Assembly: GCA_036897095.1 (NCBI GenBank)
Contig: JAYMSP010000153.1
Span: forward strand, 1-64,000
Origin: Plantago elongata
Lineage: Eukaryota; Streptophyta; Magnoliopsida; Lamiales; Plantaginaceae
Reading direction: 5' to 3'
Length of the DNA: 64,000 nt
Of this stretch, positions 10,010 through 23,900 are shown in pieces. The notes below the pieces were generated by a model that had not been told where the DNA came from, ran no database searches, and worked only from the letters and a program-made list of their open reading frames with translations. Positions within the stretch are counted from its first letter, which is position 1. Every line of letters starts with the position of its first letter. The position numbers and the translations under genes are program-made.

Positions 10010-10690
10010 GACTCTAAATTCAAACTCGAACTCGAACTTAGGCAACTAGTAACAAGTCTGCACTGGTCGAACCTAACTTGGTTGGCTAGATATATAAACC
10101 CGCATAAAATCGAGCTCAAACTCAAACATAAAGCCTTACTGATTGAGTCGATCCAAATCCGAACTTTTAAGGACCCGAGTACACGACATGTCCTCAATAC
10201 CCATACACCATGACTTACACTAATGTATCAACTAGGTCTAGATTCAGCTCAACTCGCCACATACATGAGCCTAAAATCAAACTCAAAAATTCGAACTTAA
10301 GCAATATGTAACGAGTTCACACTGGTCCTACCTAACTGGCTCGTTGGATAAACGTGCATAAAATTGAGCTAAAAACTCGAGCATTAAGCCTAATCGATCA
10401 AAGCCTATCCGAATTCAAACTTCAATGAACAATTGAGCCCATGTCATCATCAACACTCATACACAACTACTTGCACTAAAATAGTATGAAATACCATCTT
10501 GGTCGAATCTAACCCGACTCACTGGAAACATAAACGAGCGTAAATCTGATTCCAAACTCAACTCCAAAACCTTATCGAGCTAAGCAACTTGTAACATGTT
10601 TCACACAATCGAACTTAATCTAGCTCGTCACATAAACGATCATAAAACTAACCCCAAACTCGACTCCAAAACCTTCTCAGCCCAATCCGA
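10010..10690. repeat. Diverged, irregular tandem repeat rich in TCGAACT/ACTCGA words
   Basis: Four related segments begin near 10042, 10302, 10485 and 10588. Each runs roughly: GTAACnnGT, CACTGGTCGAACCTAAC or a relative, a GGnnnnATAAACG block, then CATAAAATnGAGCT and ACTCnAnnATTAAGCC-like text. Spacing is uneven (about 260, 183 and 103 bp), so the copies are decayed. The class of element is unknown. Confidence 0.6.
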
Positions 10691-10851
10691 GTTCGAACAT
10701 CAACGATTTCTCATGAATCATGACACCACTAGCTGCACTCAAGTACCAACTGATGAGCAGACGACTTATCATCCACCTTCTTGGTCCCCACTCCCCCATC
10801 ATGATTTCCTCCAAACAAAGCTACATCCTCTTCATTGGGCCCCCAATACCA

Positions 10852-11197
10852 TATAAGCCCATAAAGAAAAAAGCCACATTCAAAAACTACAAAACCCAAA
10901 CAAGAAATAAAAATGAAAAAACTTGAAACAACAGCATCATTTTGAGTTGCATTTACTCTGTTTCCACTTCCTCTGTTTTTTCTTCTTCTTCCAATTCCAT
11001 TATACCTTTCCTCTTCCCTTTCCTATCAAATTTCATTAAATTCCCTTTGCTAGTCAACGATTTACGTATCCAAAAGAACCAATTCATTGGTTTTAAATCA
11101 CTATTCCTTTCCAAACTTGTACAAAAGTTAAGGAATTTCTCATTCCAAATATACTGCACATTGTTGAGTATACGAGCAGACGAATACGAATACGAAT
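10852..11197 (+). promoter_or_regulatory. Probable core promoter and 5' leader of pectin acetylesterase gene
   Basis: TATAAG at 10852 follows TGGGCC at 10835-10840, and AAGCCCA lies just after it (site-II-like TGGGCY elements on both strands). A pyrimidine-rich tract follows at about 10960-11010, typical of a plant 5' UTR. The distance of about 340 bp to the start codon is long but acceptable. No transcript evidence is available. Confidence 0.35.
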
Positions 11198-14100
11198 ATG
11201 AATGAGAATATGGTGATATTGAGGCTCGTAATCTTGCTAGCTTGTGCAGCAGGCATTCACTCTCAGGATAATGAGCGCTACCGTGTGAACATGACTATCG
11301 TTCGCAACGCCTCGTCCATCGGAGCATGTTAGTCCTCCATTCCGTTCCGTTCCGTTCATCGTCTCTACTAACATTTTATCTTTCTGTTTTCGGTTTTTTT
11401 TCGATATTGATTTGGTAATTAACTAACAAAATGTATGAATATGTTCGTATGAATTTGATTATTTATGAAAAAAAATTGATTTGCAGATTGTTTGGATGGG
11501 AGTTTACCGGCGTATCATTTTGATAAAGGATTTGGAGCGGGGTCACGCAACTGGCTTTTGCAGTTTGAGGTATCATTTTCCTCTTCTTTTATCTTTTTTC
11601 CAAACTTTCGGTTTAGATTGTATTTCTCAAATACGGGTTAACATATGTTTAGTTATATATATATTACATTAGAACGTTCATTTCAAACGAGTCCTAATAA
11701 GATCCTAATATATTTACATATATTATACCGAAGTAACTTTTTGTAAAGAAAATCCTAATATATTAACTTGTTTCATAATTTTAATCCAATTTAGCAGGTT
11801 CCTTTTTATTCTATATCTCTCATTAAAATAAGATCTTAACCAAATTATGAAGTAATACTACCAAATTAAAAGATGATTGTGATATATCCTCTAGGTACGT
11901 TTCTGGTTAAGCTGAGATGGATCAAAAAATAACATTCCATCATATTACGTATTTTGAGCAAATGTATATGCATTGTCATTGTATTATCTGAGATTACTGA
12001 ATTATAAAATATTTATAAACGTATATGTAATATTGATTCCGTATCGACGAGGGGTAAAATGGGGAAATGGGAAAAGTGGCAGGTGGAAGAAAACATGCAC
12101 GCAAAGCAACATACTTTAGTGTGTTTTTGTTTTCTGGTGATGGGCGTAGAAGATTATAGAAGTAGAGTAGAGTGTGTTGTTTGCTCAATGGATAAATCAG
12201 CTTTTCTTGTTTTGTCCAACAATGGTCAGACAAGTCAGCAGATTTTTCAACCTTTCCTTTTTTATGTTATTTTTATTTAATTTTTTTACTGTAATTAATT
12301 TTTGTACTTGCACTTTATATTTGCTAGTCTTTCTTTAATGTACTACTACTAGAAAGAATTAATGAATTCATTAATATCAAAACTGTGTAACACTAACAAT
12401 TTAAGGATCTAACTCCAGAATTTAAATTATACTCCATTAAAATCTCTAAGTTTATTATATCTCAGTTTCAACTACTTAACTGATCGGTTAGTAATTTCGA
12501 TAAATTGAGATTTAAGTATTAACGTCATGTAGAAGAAAAAGGTTTGAATTTTATTTATTTAACTTTAATTTCTTTTAGAGCTTTAGAATCCTTTAGTTTT
12601 ATTTTCTGGTTGGGGTCCTTTGATGACCAAATTAAAATGTTTGATTTCTTTAATTTAATAATTAATTTCATTATCTTCAATAATAATATTATCACATAAA
12701 AGGGACAAGCCACATGCTTCTTCACAATCTTCGAGCTTTATTGTGTATATGAAATTTCACTGGTGGATTCACATTTGGTGGAATGAATAATTGCGTATGC
12801 ATACTAGGTGCCAAAGTTATAAATAGAAAATGACAATAATATAAGTCCGGATTTAAATTTTACCGATATTATTAAAAGAAATATTGATTATTTCAAGTTG
12901 AACGTATATTACTTCTAATTAATTAACTAGTGCACACTAATTTCTCAATAATGACCATTTTGAATGTGTCCATTTTCTTAATAGGCTCTATTCCAACCAA
13001 CTTTGTTAATTTTCCTTCTTTTAAACTAAATAATTGATGTTTGGTAACTATCAGGCTTAGCTGTAGATCATGAAAATGATTCATTTTTAGCTTGTGACAA
13101 AGATTAGAAAGAGCATCTCGAAGTAGATTGGAAGCTAATTACTTAATTAGTTAATCACCGTTTCTTCTTCTAACTTTTGCATCTACCATCTAGCATCGTT
13201 TAAGAACGGGTGAATAATTAAATCGTAGACCATTTACGTTTAAAAACTTAATAACAAATTCGTTTTAACTACAATTTAAACGCACAATATTATACTGGTA
13301 TTATGTTTGATCGAAGTCATAAATAACTTCGGGTCGGACGAAGCTAGTGGTATGGAAGCATTGTTATCAATCAACCTCAGTATTATCGAAAATGTTCTGT
13401 AACAAGCTATTGAGATACTAACTTTCTCAAAATGATTACGTAAAGTAGGTTTTGCACTTATCATAATGTCATAAATTTATAATCAATCGGTTTAAAAGTC
13501 GTAGTTTTTATTCCACTTTCTTGATAAGTTGGGGACCTCACTCAACTTGCACATCTGATCTGATCTTAAGTTCGAGAGTTACATTCACGTGCTACACATT
13601 TATTCCCAATAATTATCACTATACATTATAGATAGATCGATCCATCTTTTTTTGTCCAATAAATTATGAGTACAAATATAAATTTCGGAAATACCTCAAA
13701 TGTACTATACAATATAGATGGATCGATTCAGTTTTTCAGCTTCGCGAATTTTTTTATAAAAAGATTGTTACGTGAACGCACGACTTTTTCAACAAGCTAG
13801 CTGAAAAACTAACAGGTTTTACAAGCTAATCAAGTTAGGTTGTTAAAAAGAAAAACCACCTGACCAATCACCAACTATCATTTTAATTAGTTTTGTTAAA
13901 TATATTCATATCGTTTAATATGTATGTGTGGGTTTTGAAATTAAATGCATGAAGCTCATGCAACAATATTCTAAAAGATAAAAGGTTAGTGCAAACACAT
14001 AGATCATGAGAAATACCATGTTCATGTAAATATTTCTTCTTGCCAATTCATGCCATATACCATATGAATGAACCAACTGAAATTGTTACCAATTTGAGTT

Positions 14101-17100
14101 TGAATTTGTTTTTGGAATCTAGTATTTGTTGAGAATGAGATCCACTTTCTACTATTTTTGCTTCTCCCTTGTATTGATTTTACTTGATAAAAAACAAAAG
14201 AAACTAATGCAAGATATATATTACACTATTATATGTATTGTGGATATGACAAGATTTAGTCTGTCACCTTATCATGTGTACATTTTGATCAAATTAAGGT
14301 AAATTTTACCATCCTATATATAACAGATGAATATCAATAAAGTGATTGAATAACTACGAATTACTCTCTCTTTCTAATTATAAATAAAATAGTAATTCCA
14401 TTACAAACGAAATATTTTTCCACTTTTACCAATAACCTCACACTGAGTAAAATAGTAGTCAGTCACACTAGCCATCTCATCAACTATCGGTTACTCAACG
14501 TCATGTTACTAGGAACAGTGAGCTTGATTCTACTATATGGAAGGTCTGTGACTTTATCACTTAAAAACGTGGGTACAAATCAGTAAGATTTTGACAATAC
14601 TTGGTGGTGTTATGTCCTGTTATGCTGCATATGACTTGTATTTCACGTGTCTTGAGGTTTGTCTAACTGGAAAAATTATTTTTAGGTCGTCAGCTCAATC
14701 ATTCGCCGACAATATACAAAACCCATTAATATTTGGTACAGTACAATTCGGGATTCACATAGGGTAGATAGACCAAGTTAAAATGGTGTTACTGCATACA
14801 GTGGATGGATAGATTGATGCGTTCGATTTTTATTTTCGCAAAAGGCCTACCTTTACTTAGATCGGGTTTAAAATTAACATACACGAGGGAATAATATGAG
14901 TATACAAGTAGTGGTATTTGTAGGGTGTTTCTTATCTAATCAATTGGAAGTGAACTTTGAGCTTGTTTGGTCTACTTAGATACACGTATATGATCAAGTT
15001 ATCTATAATGTGTTTCGGTAAAAAGCATTTTAGGATAAATGAAGATGTTTATCCCTATTTGGGAGTGGGTCTGAGTTGGATTTTTGCCCTATCACACACT
15101 CCAGGTCTCCATAGGTTCGAGTTTGAACCCTGCATTTTGGTTAATTACATTATTTATATGACTCCGCATTACTATGGAACAAAATAAAATAAAATGTTCC
15201 AACATTGATGAAGATGAAGAACGGACTTGATGATAAGATTCTTGCCTTGCAGGGTGGTGGATGGTGCAATGACATAAAATCTTGCTATGAGAGAGCTCCC
15301 ACTCGACGTGGTTCGACTCGGTACATGAGCAAGGTTGAAAGTTTCAATGGGATCTTAAGCAAAAATGCCTCCTTAAATCCTGGTACATACATACAGAATG
15401 CTAGTGCTCAGTTTCTTGACCTTACAGAAAGATATATTCCAGAGTTGCTCACCTTGTTGATCATACTGGACAGACTTTTACAACTGGAACCGTGTAAAGC
15501 TCAGATACTGTGATGGTGCATCCTTTGCTGGTGATGGTACACATTACAATGGAGTGAGTCGACCTCTACTTTATGTACTTCATGATATACCAATTCTATG
15601 TCAATATGCTCCAAGATCATGAGTTAGCCTGAGTCTATGAAAAGTCTGCGTTAGCATGATCTTAAAGCTGCTTTCTTTGGCCTTAAATGGTGCTCGTGAT
15701 CAGACGTGACTCTTTTATTAGTTCATATATGCATGTATCGTATCCTGATATTTATCGAGATGGAGGCTTAGTTGTTTTGTTGGGTTGTTCTGTTAGCGTC
15801 AGTTTCACCTCTGCAGTAAAGATATGTTTGCGTAAAATTGACTAATAATCTTTGATCTTGATTGAACTATAGACAACAGTGCTCTATTTCAGAGGACAAA
15901 GAATTTGGCAGGCAATTATTGAAGATCTTCTCCCGAAAGGCCTGGACAAAGCAGAGAAGGTACTACTCAAATTTCCGGAAAACTATGTTCTTCCATAGTT
16001 ATCATTTTAGCCTAAACATTTTATACGCGATTATGACAGGCCTTACTTTCTGGTTGCTCTGCTGGTGGTTTGGCTACCTTTCTTCATTGTGACAATTTTA
16101 CTAGTTACTTGCCGGAAAATGCTAGTGTGAAATGCTTGAGCGATGCTGGATTCTTTCTGAACGCGTAATTTCCTCTTCCCTAAGGATACAGTTTCAATGA
16201 CTATTATAATGTGAAGCTAACACATTTTAGCACTCTTTGCAGAAGAGACATAGCCATGAACTATACCATGAGAGAATTCTACAAAGGTCTCGTTTCCCTT
16301 CAGGTACGCGTATTGCATAAAATAAAATGTATTACATGACAACTTTGGTCTATTAACTCATCTCATTCCAAAACTTAATCCACAGAATGTTGCAAAAAAC
16401 CTGGATAAAAATTGCACGAGCGTCCTTGATCCTGCACTGGTAAGACGCCTCACCAGTATTTAGCCATACATGTTAAAGAACCATCTCAGAACCTTGACTC
16501 CTACTTTTCCCTCTGATTCTGGTCTTGCAGTGCATTTTCCCACAATATGCTTTACCATATATCAAAACACCGTACTTCATCCTGAACTCTGCTTATGATG
16601 TGTACCAAGTAAGATCACTCTCTTCTTCTTCTTGTACATCTAGTATATAGTAGAATTTATGGCAGCTATATTAACTCACAAATTGTTCGTATTAACAGTT
16701 TCATCATGGGTTGGTACCTCCATCTGCTGATCCACACGGACATTGGTATCATTGCAAGGAAGATCCTGCAATGTGTAACGCAGTCCAGATAGAAACCTTG
16801 CAAGGTTCCTCATCCTGAGTTTATTGCTCTTCCTTGCACTCCTCACTTGAGTTCTATGCTAAACTAGTTATGTTCTGTGGTCTCAGCATTTAGAAAATAC
16901 ATGCTTGGAACTTTGCGATATTTCTTGCTCAACTCAACTAGGGGAGGCATGTTTATTAATTCATGTTTCGCTCATTGCCAAAGTGAATCACAAGATACAT
17001 GGCTAGCACCCGACTCCCCCAGAGTGAACGGCAAGGTTTGTTCTAGCTACAATCAATACCCTTTCCATTCAACCTCAAACTATTCCTGAATGTTTGTACT

Positions 17101-17253
17101 GATAACTTACTTATGATCTTCCAGACCATCTCAGAAGCTGTTGGTGACTGGTATTTCGGGAGAAACAGAAGCAAAACAGTCGACTGTGCATATCCTTGCG
17201 ATAAAACTTGTCACAACCTGATCCCGTCGTCACATGTAGATACAGTATGGTAA
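11198..17253 (+). CDS. Pectin acetylesterase (12 exons, 403 aa)
   Basis: The enzyme removes acetyl groups from pectin (homogalacturonan) in the cell wall; it is a CAZy CE13, Notum-like serine hydrolase. Exons: 11198-11327, 11487-11569, 15253-15382, 15474-15553, 15873-15959, 16040-16164, 16243-16303, 16386-16439, 16531-16608, 16699-16804, 16887-17035, 17125-17253; all junctions are GT-AG and keep frame. A hydrophobic signal peptide ([17 protein letters not shown]) opens the protein. Family landmarks are [36 protein letters not shown], nucleophile Ser177 in SGCSAGG, Asp273 in LNSAYD and His341 in SCFAHCQ; many Cys suit an extracellular enzyme. Length agrees with the family (about 390-420). An in-frame ATG at 11210 is an alternative start. 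Intron 2 is 3.7 kb while the others are at most a few hundred bases. The last codons, VDTVW, could vary if a 3' intron is used near 17249. Confidence 0.93.
11570..15252 (+). other. Large intron 2 of the pectin acetylesterase gene
   Basis: This 3.7-kb AT-rich intron lies between the codons for LLQFE and GGGWCN. It holds no coding exon that I can support. It contains a near-repeat pair at about 13619 and 13707 (ATAGATAGATCGATCC and ATATAGATGGATCGATTC) and a tRNA-like SINE candidate near its right end (15045-15190). Confidence 0.8.
15045..15195 (+). mobile_element. Possible tRNA-derived SINE remnant
   Basis: GGTCTGAGTTGGA at about 15069 resembles a tRNA D-arm / A box (TAGCTCAGTTGGA), and AGGTTCGAGTTTGAACC at about 15112 resembles a T-arm / B box, 40-45 bp downstream as in a tRNA head. 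The element ends near an A-rich AAAATAAAATAAAATG. No clear target-site duplication was found, so this is tentative. Confidence 0.35.
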
Positions 17254-17929
17254 CTGAGTCGTTTTCGTTAGTTATCATTTAACACAAGCAGCGAAGAACG
17301 AGTAGAGCTTAATGACTCTTTACATGTCTTGCAGGTGATGAACAATATGTAATCTAGGAGAAGCAAACAAGAGTATATTCTTTCTACAGAGGATTTACCT
17401 TCTATAAAGAATTAAAGATATACATGGTGACTTCTTGAAAGTATAAGGAAGTCTAAACAGAATAGATTCATACATACACAAAGAGAATACATTGTACTTC
17501 TTTCACAGATTACTGTGACAAAAGCTTGTACACCAGAACAATTTTGGCAATGTTGAGCATCCAAGTCAATTTTGGCACTATCTCTGTAAATTGGGTGATT
17601 TCATTGTGGAGAATCTGGGATTCTATATACAACATGACTTCTAGTCTGAATTCTTGTCAAGTACTTAATTGTTTATGCTAGGTTAGTTCCCACACGTACG
17701 ATTTATGAATAATCACATCACTGCTCATTCGAGTGCTAGACATAATTTCTTAATTTGCATCGCGCAACTTGAACAGTTTGAAGAATACACAAGCAGTCAC
17801 CGAAGTGTTAGACACATTTCTTTCATCTGTACCCGTCTAACACAAGTTCTTCTCGGACGAGAAAACAGAAACTGATGAATGTTTTGCTATTGTAGAGATA
17901 CAAGAATACAAGAGTCTGTCTGCAGAGGC
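17254..17929. other. Convergent intergenic region
   Basis: This contains the 3' UTRs of the pectin acetylesterase (plus) and CPSF100 (minus), whose stops are 676 bp apart. No further gene is seen. Confidence 0.65.
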
Positions 17930-20900
17930 CTATAATGAATAAAACTGTGAGTATAGATGGTCCCTGATCTTGTAATATTCGGCTGATAATGGTCCTTCAA
18001 GAATGATATGCTGAATATTACCACCACCCTACAACCAAAAACCAGAAACATAATATTATTGAACTTTATTTTGAGAACGAATCAAACTCATTTCGAATTC
18101 AACAGAAATGCACCAACCTTCTGGCTGGAATCACCCACTTTTCGCAGAGTCACATACTCACCACAACGCAAGGCTCCACCAGCAAATTCCACCTGAGAAT
18201 AGAACATGTATTACAATCATATACAGTAATAAATTAAGAACACCAAGGGAGTGACAATTCAGATCCTTTAGGGATTATAATAATATGTGAAAGATAGATA
18301 ACGAGAGGAATAAACTGCATCTGGACTCCTGCAGGCTCCACGGAAGTGAGAAGTGGAATTTGAGTATCATGAAAGACTAATTTTACAGCAAGTGTCTCAT
18401 GGTGCAAAAACAAACAATTTGATTTCCAAAGACTAGTACAGTTGTCAAACGGATATAGGGAAGTTGAAGAGTCTAAACCGCCAAACACCACAAGATACCT
18501 GGATTCCTTTGCTTGAAAGAAACTGCTTGAAATCTGCCATTTTGATATCCCCAACCAACACAGTCTTGTGTGGTGGATCAGGGGTTGACAGGGGAAGCAA
18601 AGACAACGCATCACTTTCTGTCTTTCCCACTTCAGCATCAATCCATGCTATTTCATAATCTCCAAGCTGTAACAAGAATTTATAAGTAAAGGGTCTTGGG
18701 ATGAAACCAAAATAAAAATATTGAGCCCAACGTCAGCAAGTAGCTAGAAGTTGAAGCTGCTAGGCTCACAGATATACTTGCACCTACTTTGAAGTTATTT
18801 TTCCAGATATGAAGTGTTCAGGAATAAAAAGATTCATGTGAAGGGAGCTACAATCTTTTAATACCTATAATTTCGAATTTTCCCAACATATTGATAACAT
18901 TATAGGCAGCAAAAGATATAAACAGAAGTAATAATAATAAAAAATGGAACAGTTAATAAAAACAAGGCTGCCAATTTAGATGTAGCCAGGGGCTTACCTT
19001 CTTAAACAGTACATTGCTCATTAATCTCTCAGAAAGTTGAACCTATATTGCAGAGCAATTAACATGATTAGTAGAAGATAACCAAAGAATTGTTGAACAT
19101 CTAAAAAGTGTATTCAGATCAGAAGCAAGCTCACTTTATAAGCACACAAATCTGAGGTGACATCAATTGATTCTTCAAGCTGAGGAGCATAAACATGAGG
19201 GCACACGTTCTTCAAGCAGTGTTGTTTTAGATGTTCGGTGGCTTCTGCTGACCCATGCACCAAGACCTATAAAAGGAACATAAATGGATACACAGTTACA
19301 CAAATATAATCCAATAAACCAATCTAAGAGTTCACCATCCATAGTCACTATCATTTGTAATTCCTGAGATTACTAATGACCAATTAAGAATAGCTATGAC
19401 TTAGAGGTCACCAAAAACAAAGCAACTAACAATCATGCCAAGGCTCACACTACTCTTTTAAGAAGTCAAACTTCTCTTCAAATGTTCAGAGAGTGAGCCC
19501 CGTACGCATTGCTTCAGGCTATAGTGCACTGGGTCCAAAAAAAACTATCACATCCTCTTGTCACATAAAAAGCATGCTATAAAGGCCGTACAGAGGTAGT
19601 TGTAAGAGAAATTTTAGAAAATTAACATAGTTGCATGGTATTCCAACAGCTAACATGGGTCATGAACGAAACACTGTCCCGGCAAGTAAATCTGAATTTA
19701 ACAATGTCAATTTTCATGCAGGTGTGGAACACAGTTTCTATGAGTGCGAAGTAAAAAAAAAAAAAAACAGAGAGAAAGAGAGAGAGGAAGCCCTTACAAG
19801 CTTTAAAGGGGAAACATGAGCAAGTATCTTCTTGACTGAACTGCCATCAGAACGGCCCTCAAAGTCCATATATTTCAATGAACACTTGACATAAACCTGC
19901 CAAAAGGAGAATCACATTTGATGAGAAGTTGAGAACATAGAATTTGAAGAAAAGTCTCAAAATTCCAAACGGACAAGGTCTTTGAAATACTGAAGAACAC
20001 AGGCAGTGGAACCAGACAAGCAGATTGTGCTTGAGCCGTGATTAATCAGTAAAACAGCTGAATAAGCAAATCATGCATTTCCATGACCAATAGACCTCAG
20101 CAACACAGTGACCTCACACCTAACAATTACATATTCTATTCAAGAAAAAAAGAAGGGATGGACGTACAGTAAGCTCTGCAGATACTACTTTCGATGGTGT
20201 TGTATCAAGTAGCAGACTGGCGGATCCTTCATCAAGCTTCCCATTTAAGTCATCGTTAGCCTAGAAGAAGCCATTATAACCAAAGAGTACAAGGTAAATA
20301 TTTAGAGGACCACAAAAGACAATTGTTAATGCACAAATCAGCATTCATGACTGACAAAACAAACAAATTAGTTAACAAGAAAAAATTCTATAACTTGATG
20401 CAAGCAGCTGATGGGCACAAGTACAAACTCACCATCAGAGCCTGGTCCATGTCCTCATCCTTGATTGTATAATCATCTGGATTGATAACTTCCCCAAAAT
20501 CATCCCATTCAGATGAGTCGTCATAGAAAGGAAACATAGGTCCAGCACTTGACGGAGGCAGAGTAAATCCATCAATAAATACATCTCTGAATGCTCCATG
20601 CTGCACACCAGCAGCTGTGAAAATGAAGAGATCTTGAATTTCCGATATAATTGGTAAAATGAACAAAAAATAACATCCTCATCTATAGTAATGCATCTCG
20701 GGACAAACACATGATTAAGTTGCACATATTTACATTGGAAAGTTCAAACACTGTTTACAAAACTCATTCCTGATAAATGAATAAAACCACTTAACTTTGC
20801 CCTGCAACAGTGATTTGTGGATCATGTATTTTCCGTCCCAACACTACCAAGAAGCATACAGGATGTAATTTGGGCTTCATGAAGGATGTTCAGGGATAAG

Positions 20901-23900
20901 GATTGTACAACCCTTTGTAATATAATCTCTTGATGTATCATTTGCTGTCTTTCGAAGGAGAGGAATAGCAGATATTACATATTCCACTATTTATTGGTCT
21001 AAATCAAGATTCTGGGTGTGATGTTTTAGACAATGCTCGTGTTGTTTAAAATTATGCTGTAGCTAGGACACCTAGGACAAACTTTCAGAGTTTATGACTC
21101 GATTTATACTTTGCATAGGTAACACAATGTTCCTCCATTGTGACTGATATATTCAAGATTACTCATCAAACAGAAATATGCACAAAACAATTAGTTTTAT
21201 TTTCATTTCAGCTAAGTTTAAAGAAAAATGTCTTTATGGAGAAGTTTGAAATTTTGATCATGAAAAGTGAAAAACTGATTGTCTGCAGCATAAGTACTTC
21301 AGCACACAAATTGAATTGCACTGGAGCAAATTTTTAACTTTCCAAGGGTCAACTAGGAATAAGAGATCTGAACAAGGATAAAGATGAGGTTCCAAGTACT
21401 GTTTTGCTAAATAAACAGAACCTACCATTCAGTGAAGGTTGTGCAGTCTTTGAATCAATAATCATCGGATCACCAGCATTAAGCTCAGTCCCTAGAGCTG
21501 CTTTTGATTCCTCCTCCTCTTTGATAAGAGTTGCTTTAAGAGCTTCCTCCTGTCTTTTTCTGCTTTGCTCCTCTTCATAAGCAGCCAACTCTTCCCCAAC
21601 CAAGGGAATTCTCTTTGACATGGTAACTTTAACGGCTTTAGGAGGAGGATCTGAATGAAGCATGCGTGCCAAGGTAGCATACTACATAGATGACAAGGTT
21701 GTTACAAACACGTAAAGATAACAGGATCGTTACTAGCAAGCAGATGGAACACTGAAGCAGTACAATAGTGATACATCATAACAGCAACATAGAGACAATA
21801 GTTTTAATTGTGGTGGATAACCACCCAACTTTAAGGGGTGATATGCCAAATAAAAACCACAGGTGCAGCTCATCATGGTGCCTATAGCTAACTACGAATC
21901 ATAGCATATAGACCTTGCCAGCTATGACAATGCTAATTCATAGTATAGCAAAAATACATAGTTAGTACTATACTTGGTGACAACGGTGATTAAAATCCTT
22001 TAATAACTAAAATCCCTAACATAGCAATGTTATTCATCACTATAAGGTACTTACTGTAGTAATGATAGCAGAACATATGGAAACACTGGCAGTGAATTAA
22101 AAGCCCCCTCTAGCAAGAGGTGGTCCAATGTGCTTCATGATGTGACTAAGGAATCACTAAGCTGCACTCTTTGGCAAAGCAGCCAGAGTGTCCGCTACTA
22201 ATGTTAAGTACTATGGTGGTGCCAAAGTAAATTTACACCATGTCATCTACAAGTTTTAAATTACTTGATCACCAACCTGGCCTCTTTCGGTAAAGAGCAC
22301 GAGGTTCCTCGTATCAGCAGCCCATTCGACAAATATATCATGAGAAAATCCAGCCTCCAAACTTCCCATTGATGCTAAAACTATCTGAAAGGGGAAACAA
22401 ACAGAAAAAAGTGCTCAGATATACTTGGAACAGTCAATAGTTATCTAAATAGAATCATAATTGCAGATTGCATCCTACCTTGGGGCCATCAGGAACTTTC
22501 TCAAGGTCCGTTTTATTGATCAGCAATGTAACATGCCTGCAAGAATTTATATGCCATCCTCAATGAGAAACTCAAACAACAGTTTGATAATCAAGATTGG
22601 CACAATTAAGGTCGAGCTTGAAGCAGACCAAGACGCAGCATAAGCAGTAACCTAAATGGTACTCAACACCAATTGTCTTTATTTTGGTCTAAAGTAATAG
22701 CATTGACAGCTTGTCTCCAGATCCAGTAAAAGAAACAGAAAAGGAGAACAGAATATATGCAACAGAAACAATTCACATTTGGGTAAAAGGATGCCAGGAT
22801 GTTGGAGATACGATGATGCAAATAAGCAATTAACGTAGTTTGTAAGGCAAAGGGGCATTATACTGGAAGTACCATTAATTGCTTTAGCATGAGTTATATA
22901 AATCGCTACTATGTTATGCACTTTCCTTTACATGCTTAAGAATGTTCGCACTTCGCCAAGAATATAAAACTGAAATTGCAGAAGACATGTCTTACTTCAG
23001 AAGAAAAGCATTGTCGCGGGTGTGCTCAAAAGATTTTGCTATTGAGTCACTCATCCACTCAAGAAAACTCTTGACATAATCAATTGTGCTTGAAGACACA
23101 TATGTCAGGTAGAAGATAGGATACGACAAGTGGTGTTGCTCCCAGTACTGCAATGCATTTCAGGTAAAACTCAACAATGGATGTCGTGGATAGGGAAAAA
23201 ATCAAGTTCTGGAAATTGAATAAACTCACCTGTTCCAATATTAAGAGAAGCTCTAGCACTCGACCAGCAGTATCTACCGGTACTAAGATCTTCCCATCTC
23301 CTCTAAGTGTTTTCAATATTGCATCTAAAATTGTAAACGGACCAAGGAAATAGCCTTTCATTCTATAAAGATGAATAATACTAAATCGAAGTAATATTAT
23401 TAAGATGCCTTTTTGGTTTGGATTTGATGAAGAATGAAGCAGGATATAAAAATTTCATAAAATCATATTTTACTCTCCATAAATAATTTCAGAAATGGGT
23501 AAATACAGGAATTATATTATATCCAAATGAACTCCTTGTTTAAGTTTAAAAAACAACTCGGCCACACGAATTTTTGAGAGAGGGTCCTATTAAGTATGTT
23601 TGAATAGGAAATGAGATACAGACAGATAAAATACTGCAGCTGTGCAGCACAATGGGTAATGAGTACCTTGAGTTCATGAGTCTAGGGATATCTAGATGGA
23701 AAAATGGAATCGTGGGAATGTGAAAGTAATGCACTTATAAAATTTATGTATGGAAACATTTTACCTAGGAATTCTTGATCTCTTTGACGTCTTGGAGGCT
23801 GATTGCTTAATAGAGCATTGTATGCGTCTGTTATAAGAACTGAAGGTCGCACGAAAGACTCCAAAACAGTTCCATTGAGATGTCTGTTTGAAAAAATAGA

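Noticed and set aside
13619-13735. Near-repeat pair with GATCGATCC words in the esterase intron
   Set aside because: About 30 bp with six mismatches; too short and degraded to call an element.
14362-14400. Single Stowaway-like end (TACTCTCTCTTTCTAATT)
   Set aside because: No matching right end or target duplication could be found.
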